Source: Hyaloscypha bicolor E (taxonomy: Eukaryota > Ascomycota > Leotiomycetes > Helotiales > Hyaloscyphaceae). Taken from it: a stretch of 64,000 nt of DNA. The first letter of the stretch is position 1. Every line of letters starts with the position of its first letter. Made by a program: the position numbers and the translations under genes. The stretch lies in NCBI RefSeq assembly GCF_002865645.1, contig NW_020194555.1, forward strand, positions 3,250,288 to 3,314,287, read 5' to 3'. The notes below the pieces were generated by a model, which saw nothing but the letters and a program-made list of their open reading frames with translations, ran no database searches and was not told where the DNA came from. Of the stretch, positions 36,350-48,400 are shown piece after piece.

Positions 36350-37809
36350 GGGATTAGATTGTCGCTTGCCAGGTAGCAAGGTGGACGCCTAAAAGGAACC
36401 TTCAAAGCATTGTTGTCATGCCCCCTAGCCGATGCGAAGATATGGCTTCTAAAGCTTCATGAAGCATCGAACACAGATCCCCTAGAACAATCTGGCCTCA
36501 TTTGACTCCTATGACACATACCTTCCTCGGTACCAGAAAAATGAAATAGGGGAGTAAAGGAGTTGCGGGTTGCTGAGACACAAAAGTTGTCGGTAGCGCT
36601 GAGCTTATTTCAGTTGCCGCTTGCACTAGTTCTACAAGATTTGAAACCCTGAACTCTGACCGGAAATGTTCTGGCAGATCAAATGATCTGAACTTCTGAA
36701 GGAATGATGCCCAGTCGGGGTCTGGTGGGTCTGGTGGGTCTGATGTCCATTAGTGGACGCGAAGTGGGTGAAAACCGCTGAAGACGTCGATGGTTATCTC
36801 AGCCCGTAGGCGCCCACAGGACAGAGACTATCGATAACCGCTAAAGCAGTTGGAAGTGTCTATTGATTTTTTTTAATGACAGCAATTTACTAACTGGAAC
36901 ACTATTCCATTCAAATAAAGGAGATTACAAATTACTGTTTATGAACATAGTTTTAAGTTCTATTGATCCTCGTGGCCTTCATGGTGGTGTAGCAGGTAGG
37001 ATCGTTAGGGTGGTTGATGATGTGAAGTGGCATTCTTTCAACTGGGCTGCTTGGCAGCAAGGCAAGAAAGTATCCATATAGTCTACACCGGCGTGGACAA
37101 CGGGCTGGTGGAGCGCCGAGAGTTTGCTACTTAGCAGCAGCTAGTGAAGGGCGGAAGTCTGGTATTTATAAAAAAAAATTAAAAAAAATGGATTCAGCTT
37201 TTGGCAAATCTGCTTAGCCGCGTTGGTGCTGCGGATCCTCGAGGTCCGTACATATTTTGGGTGACGCGGACTACTGCTGGCTCGAGTTATAGCCTGAAGA
37301 GTCGACAAACACGCTCCACAGCGGCCTTCGTCAGTCACAGCAGCGTGAAGAGCCGGCGGGAGGAGGATCATTCCGGGGCTACTCTGCTGCAGGAGAGGGT
37401 GACTCCTAAGTGGATAATGTCCAAGGGAGCACCCAATGAATTTTCTGCAAAGGAGAACAGTAAAGCAAGGTCGAGGGGAAGTGTCGGATCTGGGAATCTC
37501 GATCGGATCCTTTCCGCGGGACAAAGGAACTTTTCATCCAGTTCCGGAGCATGGCCTTCGCATGCAGTGGCCAGGCTGAGCAGCCTCGTCTCCGCGATTT
37601 GCAGCCATCGCAAGAAGAACGAGGCTGATTTTGGTCGCATCGATGGCGGCGCCAACCCACGCCATCGCAACGGCATTTAGTAGCTTCTGGAGTATTCCGT
37701 AGGGAGATTATTGCCGTGACTGCGAGGTCAAACCAGTAGCATCTGTTCTCGGACTCATGAGTCGTGGCCCTCAAGTTGGTGGCTTCTGGGCGCAATTGGT
37801 GTTGTCGTC
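36350..37809. other. gene-free stretch, nothing recognised
   Basis: Contains a short run of GGGTCTGGT units (36717-36742) and an A-rich tract at 37168-37188. Frames such as 37201-37680 on the plus strand have no recognisable domain and are mirrored by equally long antisense frames. Confidence 0.45.
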
Positions 37810-37906
37810 TACCCGTTAGTACCTCACACTAAGTACCCTAGGTGGTTCGGGGACAAGTCGCTTTCACCAACCACCTGAGGCACTAAGTGGGAGGCACGAA
37901 CGGGTA
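37810..37906. mobile_element. 97 bp TA-flanked inverted-repeat element
   Basis: The left arm (37812-37847, starting CCCGTTAGTACCTC) and the right arm (37869-37904, ending GAGGCACGAACGGG) are inverted copies that pair over about 36 bases with some mismatches. They leave a spacer of about 21 bases. TA stands at both outer edges (37810-37811 and 37905-37906), the target site of Tc1/mariner-type transposases. It is too small to code and would be a non-autonomous MITE. Confidence 0.68.
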
Positions 37907-40900
37907 ATGATTCCGCAATGGACAGAGCAGGCGCTGCCGTGACAGCGCTCTGACGACCCCCCTCCTTTCTGGCAAGGTGTCAGCTACCTTCCGCGCCTCA
38001 CGCGCGTGTACAGATGAAGCTCCGTCTTCTTGCACATGCCGTGCGCTAGCATAGACACCTAACCTGAAGCACGAACGTAAAATTAAAGACGGAGTCACTG
38101 CACAAAGTCTCATTTGGCCATTATTGCGCTTTGCCATGTCATGTCATCCAATATTGGCAGGGGTCGCGGGATATCAGCCAGGGCGACGAGGTGCCAGGGC
38201 CTGCCCACCCCATGAGGCATCATTTCGATGATCGACAGCCACGGGTCCCTTCGCTACCACTGCGGCCTGGCGGTTTGGCACAAGATCTACGCCGCTTCAG
38301 GTGTCGCTTTGGTGATGAACCAGAATGCCGGATAATTTTAAAATAAGTTTGTGGGCGGCCCGATTGGTGAAGGACTCGAGGGGTTCTTGTCTCCACTTCT
38401 GACTACGACGTCGCGGGTTTTTCGATGGGTGCAGCGATGGATGGTACCAACACCGCCTCGATCCGGTTGAGGTCTGAACAAACTCGGATATAAAAAGACA
38501 AAACGGCTAGATCTTGAGGCATCGGGTTGCATGACATTGCGCACAGAGGCCACCTTTCGGGATGAATTCACCAAATTGACCGCCGGGGGGCTCGTGCTGT
38601 ACGGTTTATTTCTCCGTCTGAAATGAGTGTTTTTCATGCCTTCAGATCCCGCAACCGGCGAAGCATCTGTTTCGCACCACACTATGAAATTCATGCCCCC
38701 GCATTTGTGACGAGTCAAAACTGGGCTATAGTGACATGCCCTTTTGGATGGCACAATATCGAAGACGTCCCACTTCGGTCGACCTCGCCGGATCTCGAGC
38801 CGCATGTGAGATGCTGAAGCCGGTTTTTGTAACAATGAGCTCTGTACGAGTCTTCATCTCTACTAAATATGCCGGGACTGTCCCTCCGTGAGCCGTAGAT
38901 TTGGCTTGCCTCCGAGATAAAGTGTCCCTGGCGTTCTCCAGACGGTTGATGAAGCCCATGCCTCGAAGCAGTCACCACACATGTCAACATCCTTTGACGG
39001 GTTGCGATGAAAAGCTAAAGACACCGCCTCACAGGTGGCCCAACTGAGGAAGGCCAGTGCGAATGTCGGCGCCCACCCCGCTGGTGTTCACCCCGGGGAA
39101 CTGGTGGCAGTCTGCACAGATCACCATGCTGTCTCTGCGCGCACACACTCCGAGCTCAAACGCTTCGGTTCGCGGCCCCATCTGAGATTAGATGAGATCT
39201 GGACGATAAGAAGTCGAGGATACTTTTAGCGAAGATGATGCCACACTGCCACGAGGCCCAGGGCCGTCTGGAGACATGCATAATAAACGAATCGCCCGTG
39301 GCTATATGATGATTGTCATATCGACGGGGAACCCGTAGGGCCATAAAACGCATCGTGAACCATGGAATCTATAGCGCCCCCTTAAGATCGATTTGAGCAC
39401 GTCCGACGCCATCCTCTGTTTAGATGGCGGGAAATGATTGATTGTCAGACGTCATGCTCGAGCAGCGGACAGTGCTGAACATGTCGGTAGACTTCTCGTG
39501 CATTGCTGTAAGTTGTGGTTGGGAAGCGCATACGCTTCCATCCGAAGCCTTGTCCGGACTTTCATGTGCGTGCGCATGGACATGGCCCCGCGTCTTCGCC
39601 CTGGAAAACCCCGAATTTGTTGAGGCTGTCATTTTAAATCGAGCTCTATCCGATGCTCGTACGCCCCAGATCAGATGCTGTATTTCCTCGGCAATGCATG
39701 GCAGGGCCAGGTGGTTCCGGCCGAGCTCACATGGCTACAGCGTCGTGCACCTCCCAATGATGCCTTATTAACAGAAGCATTTCGTGGAGAAACGCATTAT
39801 TTACCCCGCCTCAAGGATGAAGGGTGAGATCGAGCGAGGCTGCTTGTCCAGCTCACAAGCCACGCCAGCCTGACTCGCTCCCCTCCATACGAGCTGCATC
39901 AACGAAGTCCGGGCTTTGGAACTTGGCCTCTCCAAGGCCTCAAATCCCCTTCCTGGTCGCTCAGAAGGGAATGGCATGCATGATGGTGATGCCAAAATCA
40001 GCCACGAGTGCTGGTGATATTGGATGGGATAAGACGTCGACGGTTGGGCCAAAACGTGGGATCTTGGATAATGAGGCTTATTCTCGCTTCGCCTCGGTCC
40101 GCGCGATTTTCATAGTGAAATGAGACGAACTATTGACAGGGCCGTGAGGTTTTGTGGGGCAGGTTATTACAGTCTGCCTCTCTGGAGGCGCCGATCGTGA
40201 TGTCGCGACGAGTGTCGCCGTTTGGCCAGTGATGAAGTGAGCAAGAGCCTCTCCGCCGCGGAAATTTGCGGGGCCGCGAACCTCATCCGCCGGAAAGGAT
40301 GATGCTGGCGTGGAGTTGAATACGCAAGTGGCCGTTGGAAAGGAGGTGCAGAATTCCAGAACAAAACCCAGCCTTCCAGGCTCCGCAGTTGAGCAGTCAA
40401 AACGCTCTGCTAATTCGCTTTGGGCAGCTGTCACTGGGGACCGAGGGCGTGGGCCGCAGTGGGCCGATGGCGCTGGCTGTGAGGAGCGGGCTACGGGAGC
40501 AACAGTCGAGCACCAGCAGCAGTGCAGGGTGCAGCACGACAGCGGTTGGGGCAATGGGGGGGGGGTCCATGGGCCATGGCAGGTCGACGGGCGTCACTCC
40601 TGGGCACGCTAGCCTCGTTGCCTGCAGCAAATTTCAAGGTCGCAGCCAGGGATCTATGTTCCTGTCAAAGTACGGAGTGAGTATGGGATTACGCAGTAGC
40701 GTTCACGGGCAAACTCAAAAAATTGCCCTTCAACTTTCAAGCTCGCGACTCGCGACTCGCGAGTAAGCTCGACGCCATTTCGCGGAATTGGAGGACTTGG
40801 GGTCTCACCGTCTCGGAGCTGCCCTCGGAAAATAGGCGCATTGTTATTCTCCCCATTTGATCAGCATTCGTAGCCATGCACCAGATGCAGAGTTCATGCG

Positions 40901-41679
40901 GAAATTTGCTTTTGTTTTGTATCGTTTGGAGATGGCGATCTATTTCGAGCGCCTCGTGCGTGCATATGCTGGTACAGGAACTACTCCGGACAGCTGAGCT
41001 GCTGAGGGCATGCCCGACATACAGCACCGTTATCGACCCATTTATTGCTCGAATCCAGCAGCCTGCCGTTGTTCAAGGTCTCAGGTGGAGACGCCATGTG
41101 GGGGAGGGACCTGCATTGCGAACTCGTGCTGGCCAGGGCCGGTGGTGTGGGATGTGTGGATTCGTGGAATGAGAGCTCAGAGCTTCGGAGTGAACCCCTG
41201 GGGCTGTCGTCGTCGCGTGGCGCTTGCCGTACAGTAGATACCGAGGAGGAGCTCCAGGATTGCACAAGAGGCAGGTGCCGTTCGTAGATCACGGCTCACA
41301 CACTGTCACACAGGCTCCGGGAGTGAAATTTCTGCGATCGAGGACTGGGGAAGGGGGGCTTCAGTGGTTCACTGGATCACGACAAGCTTCAAGGGGGCGT
41401 GGGGATGAATGAATGACAAGGCTAGGGCCTCGCGGCGTCAGCCGTGGCAGCAGTCCAGCGAAATGAATCTGGCTGGCCAGGACTCAGGAGCAGGTCGAGC
41501 GACGTGCAGCAGCATGCCACCACTCGTTCCTTGCGGGCTGGCTCGCTGGAGATTCCGGGAGTAGGAAAGCTGATCAAGATCGGCCATAGGGTCGGACGAT
41601 TGTCTTGTCGCAGCAGTTTCGCACATACAGTACAGTAGTTGTTTGAACGCCCGCCTGAGCACCGGCCCAAGAGCCTAAG
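37907..41679. other. gene-free stretch, nothing recognised
   Basis: About 3.8 kb with higher GC and many overlapping frames on both strands (for example 38338-38835, 40078-40554 and 40335-40766). None has a recognisable domain or convincing splice pattern. A CGCGACT triplication lies at 40742-40763. It may be remote regulatory DNA of the factor gene at 45.3 kb or decayed sequence. Confidence 0.45.
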
Positions 41680-41766
41680 CTTGTGCTTGTGCTTGTGCTT
41701 GTGCTGGTGACCGTGGATTGGTCGTTGCGCCTCGGCTGGTGTGGTGTGGTGTGGTGTGGTGTGGTG
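41680..41766. repeat. GTGCTT and GGTGT microsatellites
   Basis: About four GTGCTT units at 41680-41706 are followed by about six GGTGT units at 41737-41766. Simple repeats, no coding sense. Confidence 0.85.
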
Positions 41767-42338
41767 AGGTTACGGTCCGGAGGATTCCTTCGCAGCAGCG
41801 TCCTGAACTTAGTTGTGATGCAGGACGCGTGAGAGAGGGTAAATTGAGGTCCTCCATGGTCGCCGCATCGGGATGGCAGGACAAAAAGGCAATCCGTGGG
41901 CGGGCAGGTCTAGCCGTGTTTGGACAGTACAGGAAGCTTTGAGCGTTTGATGAAGATTAAAAACGGGCGAGAGGGAGGTTGCGGTGGTGAGAAATTGGCG
42001 GTTTAGGTTTGATGGTTTGATGGTTTGATAGACGTCGAAGCGAGCGTAAGGTTAAAGCCCCGGGTTCCTGCGGTCCTGAGGGCAATCGTTAATCCTGAAT
42101 GGTGGGAACGTGGCTCAAAACAGACGGCTGCTCTCGAGAGGGGAAATGGAGGCATGAATAACGGCGACAAGGAGGCCTCCTTTGGCTTTGGCCCACTTGC
42201 CTCTTGCGGGGATCGCCTCGGACTGTGCTCTGGCTGGGACTGGGCCTGGGGCGGGGGGGCCCTAGGACGGGGACGAGGCGTCTAGGAGCTCGACGTCAAA
42301 CAATCGAATCATCGAGCATCGAGCATCTGGCATCAAGG

Positions 42339-42378
42339 CTCGAGCAGACGAGCAGACGAGCAGACGAGCAGACGAGCC
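42339..42378. repeat. GAGCAGAC octamer repeat
   Basis: About four and a half units of an octamer (GAGCAGAC) in tandem. Confidence 0.85.
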
Positions 42379-42759
42379 CTTGCTTGTACTGGTACCGTCC
42401 GATTGCCGTCTCCACTCCTGCGGCATGTCGTTTGAGGGCGGCAATAGCACAAATAATTGCATTATAATGCTCCACGCGGATCTCCCGTCATTTCATCGAG
42501 TACCAGTACTCTATTAGACGGGGCAAGGCGCAGGAGGTAATTGGAGCACGATTGACGAGGTGTCCACCACGACTCGAGCAGAGCAGAGTAGACAGAGCAG
42601 TGCAGTGCAGTGCAGAACAGAGCAGAGCAACCAGCCAGCCAGCCAGCCCTCCAGCATCTACTTATTATCCATTCCATGCCCCCCGTCGTCGCGTCTGTCA
42701 GCCGCTGACCTACGGACCGCACGGGTTTCTTTATTATTTGCATCCGGCCGCCGCAAGCT

Positions 42760-42842
42760 TCTCCTCTCCTCTCCTCTCCCTCCTCTGCTCCCCTCTCTCC
42801 TTCCCCCTCCCTTCCTTTCTTTTTCTCTCCCCACCTCCTCCT
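42760..42842. repeat. polypyrimidine tract
   Basis: Almost pure C/T on the plus strand, built from CTCCT, CCCTC and CTTTC units. Mirror-like parts could form triplex DNA; that is inference. Confidence 0.8.
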
Positions 42843-43360
42843 GGCGGCAGGTGGGTGAACTGCGGACTAGAACACGGCACGCCAACCCTCGGCATCGGCG
42901 ATTTCGACAGCGGCACGAGCAGGACGAGGACCAGCACCAGCTGGAGGTGCAAGAACAAGAGAGAGGGAAACCAGCGCAGAGGCTTCCAGCAGTCATTTGT
43001 CAACGGGGATTATTGTCATCGTCTGTAAACAAAAGGTACGAGACCAATCACGCATCATTGTTCTTCCACCCTCTGTGTTCTCCCCTTGCACGCCACCACC
43101 CCTCCTCTGGTTGTGCCTCCTGCGCAGCACGCTTCAGTCTTTTCATTCGCCCATCTGCCTTCGCTGCAGCACTCTTCTCAGCACTCTCCTCCCCGCGAGG
43201 TGGTGGTTGATGCTGTTGCTGTTGCTGTTGCCGTTGCACGGTGGTGGGTTCGCAGTGCTGCTTTCCAGCGGAGGCCGCTGTTGCATGCATGCATGCGAGC
43301 TGCCACCGTCATTTCCTGCTCCATCCCCATCTCTTTGGTGTGTGTCGGTCTGGCGGTCTG

Positions 43361-43460
43361 TCGGTCTGTCTGTCTGTCTATCTGTCTGTCTGTCTGCTCT
43401 ACCCTCCTCTCCTCTCCTCTCCTCTCCTCTCCTCTCCTCTCCTCTGCTCTGCTCTGCTCC
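43361..43460. repeat. GTCT and CCTCT simple repeats
   Basis: GTCT units (43361-43396) pass into about eight CCTCT units (43403-43444) and then GCTCT units. The repeats stay open in several frames, which explains the long spurious frames here. Confidence 0.88.
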
Positions 43461-43904
43461 CTTCTCCAGCGGGATCGCCAATCCGGGCAAGCCAATCTTT
43501 CCCAACGGTCCGCGCCCCTGTCGTCCTTGCGTGCCCTGCCCTGGGCTGCCCTGGGCCGTGGCGGGCGGTCCCTGTTGGCGTCGCTCCAAGCTGCTGTCGC
43601 ACTCCCACTCGCAGGGGAGGCGGAGTCGTAGTCGCAGGGCCTGAATCTGAATCTCGGAGACGTAAACTAACCTAAAAGTTGTGCAGGGGGCCTTTAGCCC
43701 AAGTTCCAAGCCCACAGATCAACCTCCCTAGTCCGGCCGCCTGAACACGCGAACGCTGCACGTCCTCGACCCTTGGACAACCCCTGCACCGACGCCTGAC
43801 TAGCCGACATTCCCAGCACCGTCAAGCCTTCAAACCCCAACCCCAGCAGCCAGCGTCAGAGACGGCACCGCAACGAACTGCACCTCGACCTCAGTGCCCG
43901 CCAG

Positions 43905-43992
43905 CAGAGCAGAACAGAGCAGATCAGACCTGACCTGAGCAGATCAGTTCAGATCAGATCAGATCCGATCGGATCAGAGCAGAGCAGACCTG
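43905..43992. repeat. AGCAG / GATCA repeat tract
   Basis: Degenerate alternating AGCAGA and GATCA units. The GATC-rich core 43940-43975 is partly palindromic. Confidence 0.8.
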
Positions 43993-44122
43993 CTACTGCT
44001 TGCACCACAGCCGGAGTTCGACATTCTTCAACCCGCGCTGGTTCTGCCCGCCAATTGCAGCCGAGGGCTCGTCTTTTTTATTTAGGAGTCTTCTTTGCCC
44101 ACTACTGCCCTGCCCCGCCGCT

Positions 44123-44136
44123 CCCCCCCCCCCCCC
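44123..44136. repeat. C14 homopolymer
   Basis: A run of 14 C. Its exact length should be treated with care in any assembly. Confidence 0.9.
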
Positions 44137-45326
44137 ATTGACAAATTGGCTGTCAGCGCTGCAGCAAGCTCGAAGCTGTCCTTAGAGGCAAACCCGCGCC
44201 TGCATCTGCGTCCGCATTGCAGCTGCATCACGGTTGCGCGGGTCTCCCAAACCCCAAAGGCCCTACTCCCCCCCCAGTGTCGCTCCTCCTCCTCTTTTTC
44301 TCTAGCCTGCTCTCCGGTTCCTCCTGCCTCTGCTCTTCCGGTCACCACGCTTTTCCAGTCGGAGTCCACGCTACGCGCGCCCTTAACAAGCCTCACCCAT
44401 ACTCGACCTTAACCTTGCCGTTTCCTACCTTGATCCTTACAATCATTTATGATTTTCCAAAGGTACCGTCTGCCGTCTTCCAATCCTGTCCCATCAAGCT
44501 TAAATCCTCCCGACCCGTACCACACCTTTAACACACCTCCACCCTGCCTCTCCATCTGCGTACCACGATCGAACATCCTGGCAACTGCTGTTGGCCTCGA
44601 TACGAGTACTTACTTCTCCTTCTCCAGTGTTACTATTCACAATCAATTGTTACGACTACGGTTACGGGACACCCTTACGCTTGAACGAACGTCGCCACGG
44701 CATTCCACCTTTCTATTACTGTACTTCCCGTAAGGCCCCCCTTTCCATACTTCCACACATTCTCCCACGCACGTTGCACACCCTCCAGAGATTTTGCAGC
44801 TGCAGCGCTCCGACCACGTCAGGACTTCACGAACATCTTGCATCTGCAGTATCACTCGCAATACATGGCTTGTCCGATCTTGTCTCAGTCTGACTCTGGA
44901 ACTAGTGCTTTCGTGCTGGCTGCCAGTGAGAAGAGACCTTCCTAGCTCTCGTCGAAATTGGAACCATCCCCATCGTCTACACCCTGGCTTCCCCAGGACT
45001 TTCCGCACATTCGAAACTGCGCACAGCACTTTTTATTAGAGTGTCTCTAATCTAAGAGGTTAGTGATGTAACAAAAGCTTAGCCCCTCTAGAAATAGATA
45101 CTGATCAACTTCAGACTGTTCTCCTCACCTCAGTCGCAGGTCCGCCGGATTTGAACAATCTCCAAACGGTTGAAACATCGAAACTGTTTATAGAGCATGC
45201 CGACTATCAGCAAACGCGGGTACCGGCAATTTTTTATACACATTTCGTCGAAGAGAGGCTGGACGTCTGCGAGGCCGAGCTCGAGCTTCTTGGACCAGCG
45301 TCACCACTATTAAACCGGTCTTTTCC

Positions 45327-48300
45327 ATGCAATCCTCAACAGCTTATCGCGATACTTCGTATATCTCGCTCGGCGAACGTCGAGGAAAATCAGATCTGGC
45401 GCGCTTTTCTCTCGATCTGAGTTGGGGTAGAGCGGTGTCCAACAGTGCTCGAATAAGGGCATACCCCTCTCCGCCCATGTCAGGATCTCCGCCGCTTCCA
45501 CCAAGACGAAACCCCGAAGCCAGCGATCGTGGTCATGGAAGCTATGGATCGAGTGGACAGGGAGTCTTTCAAGGTACACAGGCGCCTCCGTTAGAGCAGC
45601 GGCAGCAGCAGCAGCAGCAACATTCAGAGCATAGAGGGCCTCCACTGCACTATCCACCAGATTCAGCCCCGCCAGCACCATATCCCTCATACAGGGTAGA
45701 CAATATGCAATCAGCACAGCTTCATTTCCAACAACCTCCGCCACAGCTACCTCCGCAACAGCCAGCACTGCACCACAGCTATCCACCACATCCCCCGCAA
45801 CCTCCTGCGCCATTTTCAACGCCCGATAGGCCGCCAATCAGGGAGGCGCCAGATTTTTCCTCGCCAAAACAGCAACGAAAGACAAAAGGCCATGTTGCTT
45901 CGGCTTGTGTGCCATGCAAGAGAGCGCATCTTAGGTGAGTGCCTCCAGATCACTTGTTGGAGACAAGCTAACCACATATAGATGTGACGGTACGTGTGTC
46001 TCAGTTCCGATTCCCGCCAATTGCTTTTTGCAGCTCCCAAAATTCTCAATACTGTCATAGACGTGCTCGAGCAATCTTGCTTCTTTTTCTTGATCAATTT
46101 GGGGGCGCAATTACTCTTCATCCCTGTTCAACGGCATCTGGGATTTGATACCATTGGTTCACCCATGCGGTCCGTTTTTTTCATGTTCAGCCAGCGTGCT
46201 TCAAGTGTTGATCGCAAATTGTCGCGGCTAGCATTTGCTACCCCGCCCAAGCGAGCACCAAAGCCGTACCCTCGCTACCCGTGCCGCTGGCTCTGCCACT
46301 GCAGGTCGCATTCCTCGTCAATCGCGCAGCCACATGCTATTTCGCCGAGGAGTGCTTTTCTGCGACAGTCGAGACATGGAGCTGGAGTTGTGATAGGATC
46401 ATGGGCTACTCGCACGTTTATTCCATGCGCAAGGCGCACGAAATGGCGGGGTCGCGGCCCGATTGGCGGATCTGACAGGTGCGGTGCGGTGGCATTAGCG
46501 GGCGGAAGCGGAAGGCCCTCGATCATCCCTCATCCCTCCCTCCCGTCCCTTCCCTTCCCCTGCCCTTCCCTTCCCTTCCCTTCCCTTCCGGTTCCATTCT
46601 GGTATTGAGCGACCGAGCGAGAGGAGACCAGCGTCTCACATCCACTCGGTTCGGATGTTCGCACGGACTATGGGAGCTAGGAGTGACAGATTCCCCCTCC
46701 AGCAGGTCAAGCTGGTCGGGGAAGCTGTGACATTCAAGGTTGGCCGCGGCAGATCGACAAAGCTGATTTTTTTTTTTGGCTTTCACCCGCCGTTTGGGGT
46801 TGCCGGGACGTCAGAGAAACGCGGCTCCACGAGCGAAGCCCAAATCCCGTCCCCACTTCTGCTGACCCAAGTCGGGGAACGCCAGCAGTTGAGCTAGTTG
46901 TTTCACTGGGAGGCCCCAGTCTAAAACCGGCACAAAGTCGATCCCCTAAGAGCTGACCTTGTTGATAACGGAGCGTCCAAAGAACCACAACTTGAGACTG
47001 CTTCTTGGGTCCAAGGTTTCAACCCCACTTGACACATTTTCCCGTCTTCAGAAAGCTCCGCTGTCAGCGCCGAAATTTTGTCACTCGTTCTGTCGACCAT
47101 GCTGGGAATCGCGTTGCTGTATTCAGTTCCGATTTGATAATGGCTGACTGGTTCCATTTTAGCACAACGGCCGTGCTCTCGGTGTTTGAGCAACGGGAAG
47201 GAGGATGCATGTGTTGATGTCCAGCACAAGAAACGCGGTCGGCCACGCTTACGAGATGAGAGGGAGTCGAGATACGAGGGAGTGGGCCCAGGTTATCCTC
47301 CACCAGAAGCTTCAATGAGGCGACCACTCTCGTTTCACGAGGGCCAGATGGCCTCTGGTTTTGGAGATCCTCTTAACAGGTCCGGTTCATACCGAGTCTT
47401 GAAATCACAAACTGGGTCCATGCCTGGTCCGATAGCACCAAGATATATCGACTGGGCAAACGCTGAGAGTGCTAACATCTATGGAGGGTCGATGCCTCCC
47501 ACACCGAGAATGCTGCCGCCGCAGGATCCAATTTGTGCATACCTCACCATGGAAATGCAGATTGCCAAAACGACCCAGAACTTCGGCGACACTGTTGCTC
47601 TGCAGCCAATCGTTGGCAGAAAGCTCCAAGATATTTTAAGTCCAAACGATCGTGAAAAGGTTCTCCGGCTGCAGAGGATATTTGAGGACGAGCGTCGTGA
47701 AAGGGAACCGAATTATCTTCCGCCAATTTATCTCCACAAGTTTGAGGAAGACAGGGCTATCCAGTCCGTCGGGTTTGGTCAGGAGGAGGTTGGGCAATTG
47801 CGAACTGATCACCCAGAGATGTTCACATTCTCGGGCTCGGATGGACAACAGAGAAACTTCCAGGTCCGCCTGGGTTTAGCGAAAAAAGATGCGACTTATT
47901 TCGTTGTCCTCATTCTCCAGGTACCTGCAACACCACAGCCATACCAGCAACCTTCCACGTCGCCCTTTTCACGGGAGTCACACTCTCGAGACTCTCAGTA
48001 TGGATATGGATACCAACAACCCCCTCAACAACAGGTTTACACACCGAGCCAGGGTCCTTCGCCATACGTGCCGAATCCAGGCTACGCTGATCAACGAGAT
48101 ATGGGTGGATATCGAGCTCCCGGTCCCATTGGCCAGAATATCCCTCAGTCTGGGAATGTGCCCTCGTTTGCACCCTCTCAACCAACCAGACCGGAGTATT
48201 CCCAAGGACAAGCACAATTCCAGACTCCCCGGAGTGAGTTGGCCCAAGCACCGCAGCAACGTCAACATGACCTCCAACTTCCGCCTATTCGAGACCAAGG

Positions 48301-48400
48301 CCCTTCGATGGATCCGACACGTCGAAGAGATGATCGAAGTGGCCGCGTTGACATCGGTGGTCTTCTCGAGAAACCCAATCCTGCACGAAGTGGAATTTAG
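45327..48400 (+). CDS. Zn2Cys6 transcription factor with PAS-like domain
   Basis: I infer three exons, 45327-45934, 45982-45989 (8 bases) and 47163-48400, giving 617 residues. The joining is forced by the zinc cluster, which then has exact C6 spacing: Cys194-x2-Cys197-x6-Cys204-x5-Cys210-x2-Cys213-x8-Cys222. It is followed by a basic KKRGRPRLR linker. The N-terminal 190 residues are Pro/Gln-rich with a short Gln run. A conserved segment at about 335-455, with LQDILSPNDREKVLRLQ and EPNYLPPI, ends in VVLILQVP and looks like the PAS-like fold of this regulator class. The C-terminal part is Gln/Pro-rich. It should act in the nucleus as a DNA-binding regulator; targets are unknown. Intron 2 is 1173 bases, far above the norm here. 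Confidence 0.88.
45990..47162 (+). other. 1173-base intron inside the zinc-cluster codons
   Basis: Starts GTACGT and ends in a T-rich TTTTAG. It contains a CCTTC/CCCTT tract (46528-46590) and no open frame with a recognisable domain on either strand. It lies between the Asp205 and Ala206 codons, so retained or alternative splicing would cut the protein inside the DNA-binding domain. Confidence 0.75.

Larger units (their letters stand above)
42460..45326 (+). promoter_or_regulatory. probable promoter and long low-complexity leader of the Zn2Cys6 gene
   Basis: The 2.9 kb before the ATG at 45327 has no gene but is filled with strand-biased simple sequence: CAG/CAGTG units (42590-42650), a CT tract, GTCT and CCTCT runs, GATCA/AGCAG units and a C14 run. 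CT-rich DNA like this is common in fungal promoters and 5' leaders. Long leaders with small upstream frames are frequent for transcription-factor genes. The transcription start and any leader intron cannot be placed from sequence. Confidence 0.45.

Noticed and set aside
40078..40766. Overlapping frames of 143-158 codons on opposite strands
   Set aside because: No domain, no splice-site pattern and mirrored open frames on both strands; GC-rich chance frames are the simpler reading.
41680..42378. Tandem repeats that might be read as a CRISPR-like array
   Set aside because: Units are 5-8 bases without unique spacers, and the organism is a fungus; these are microsatellites.
42552..43715. Long open frames of 150-216 codons on both strands
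   Set aside because: They exist because simple repeats of four and five bases (GTCT, CCTCT) lack stops in several frames; compositions are absurd for proteins and no domain is visible.
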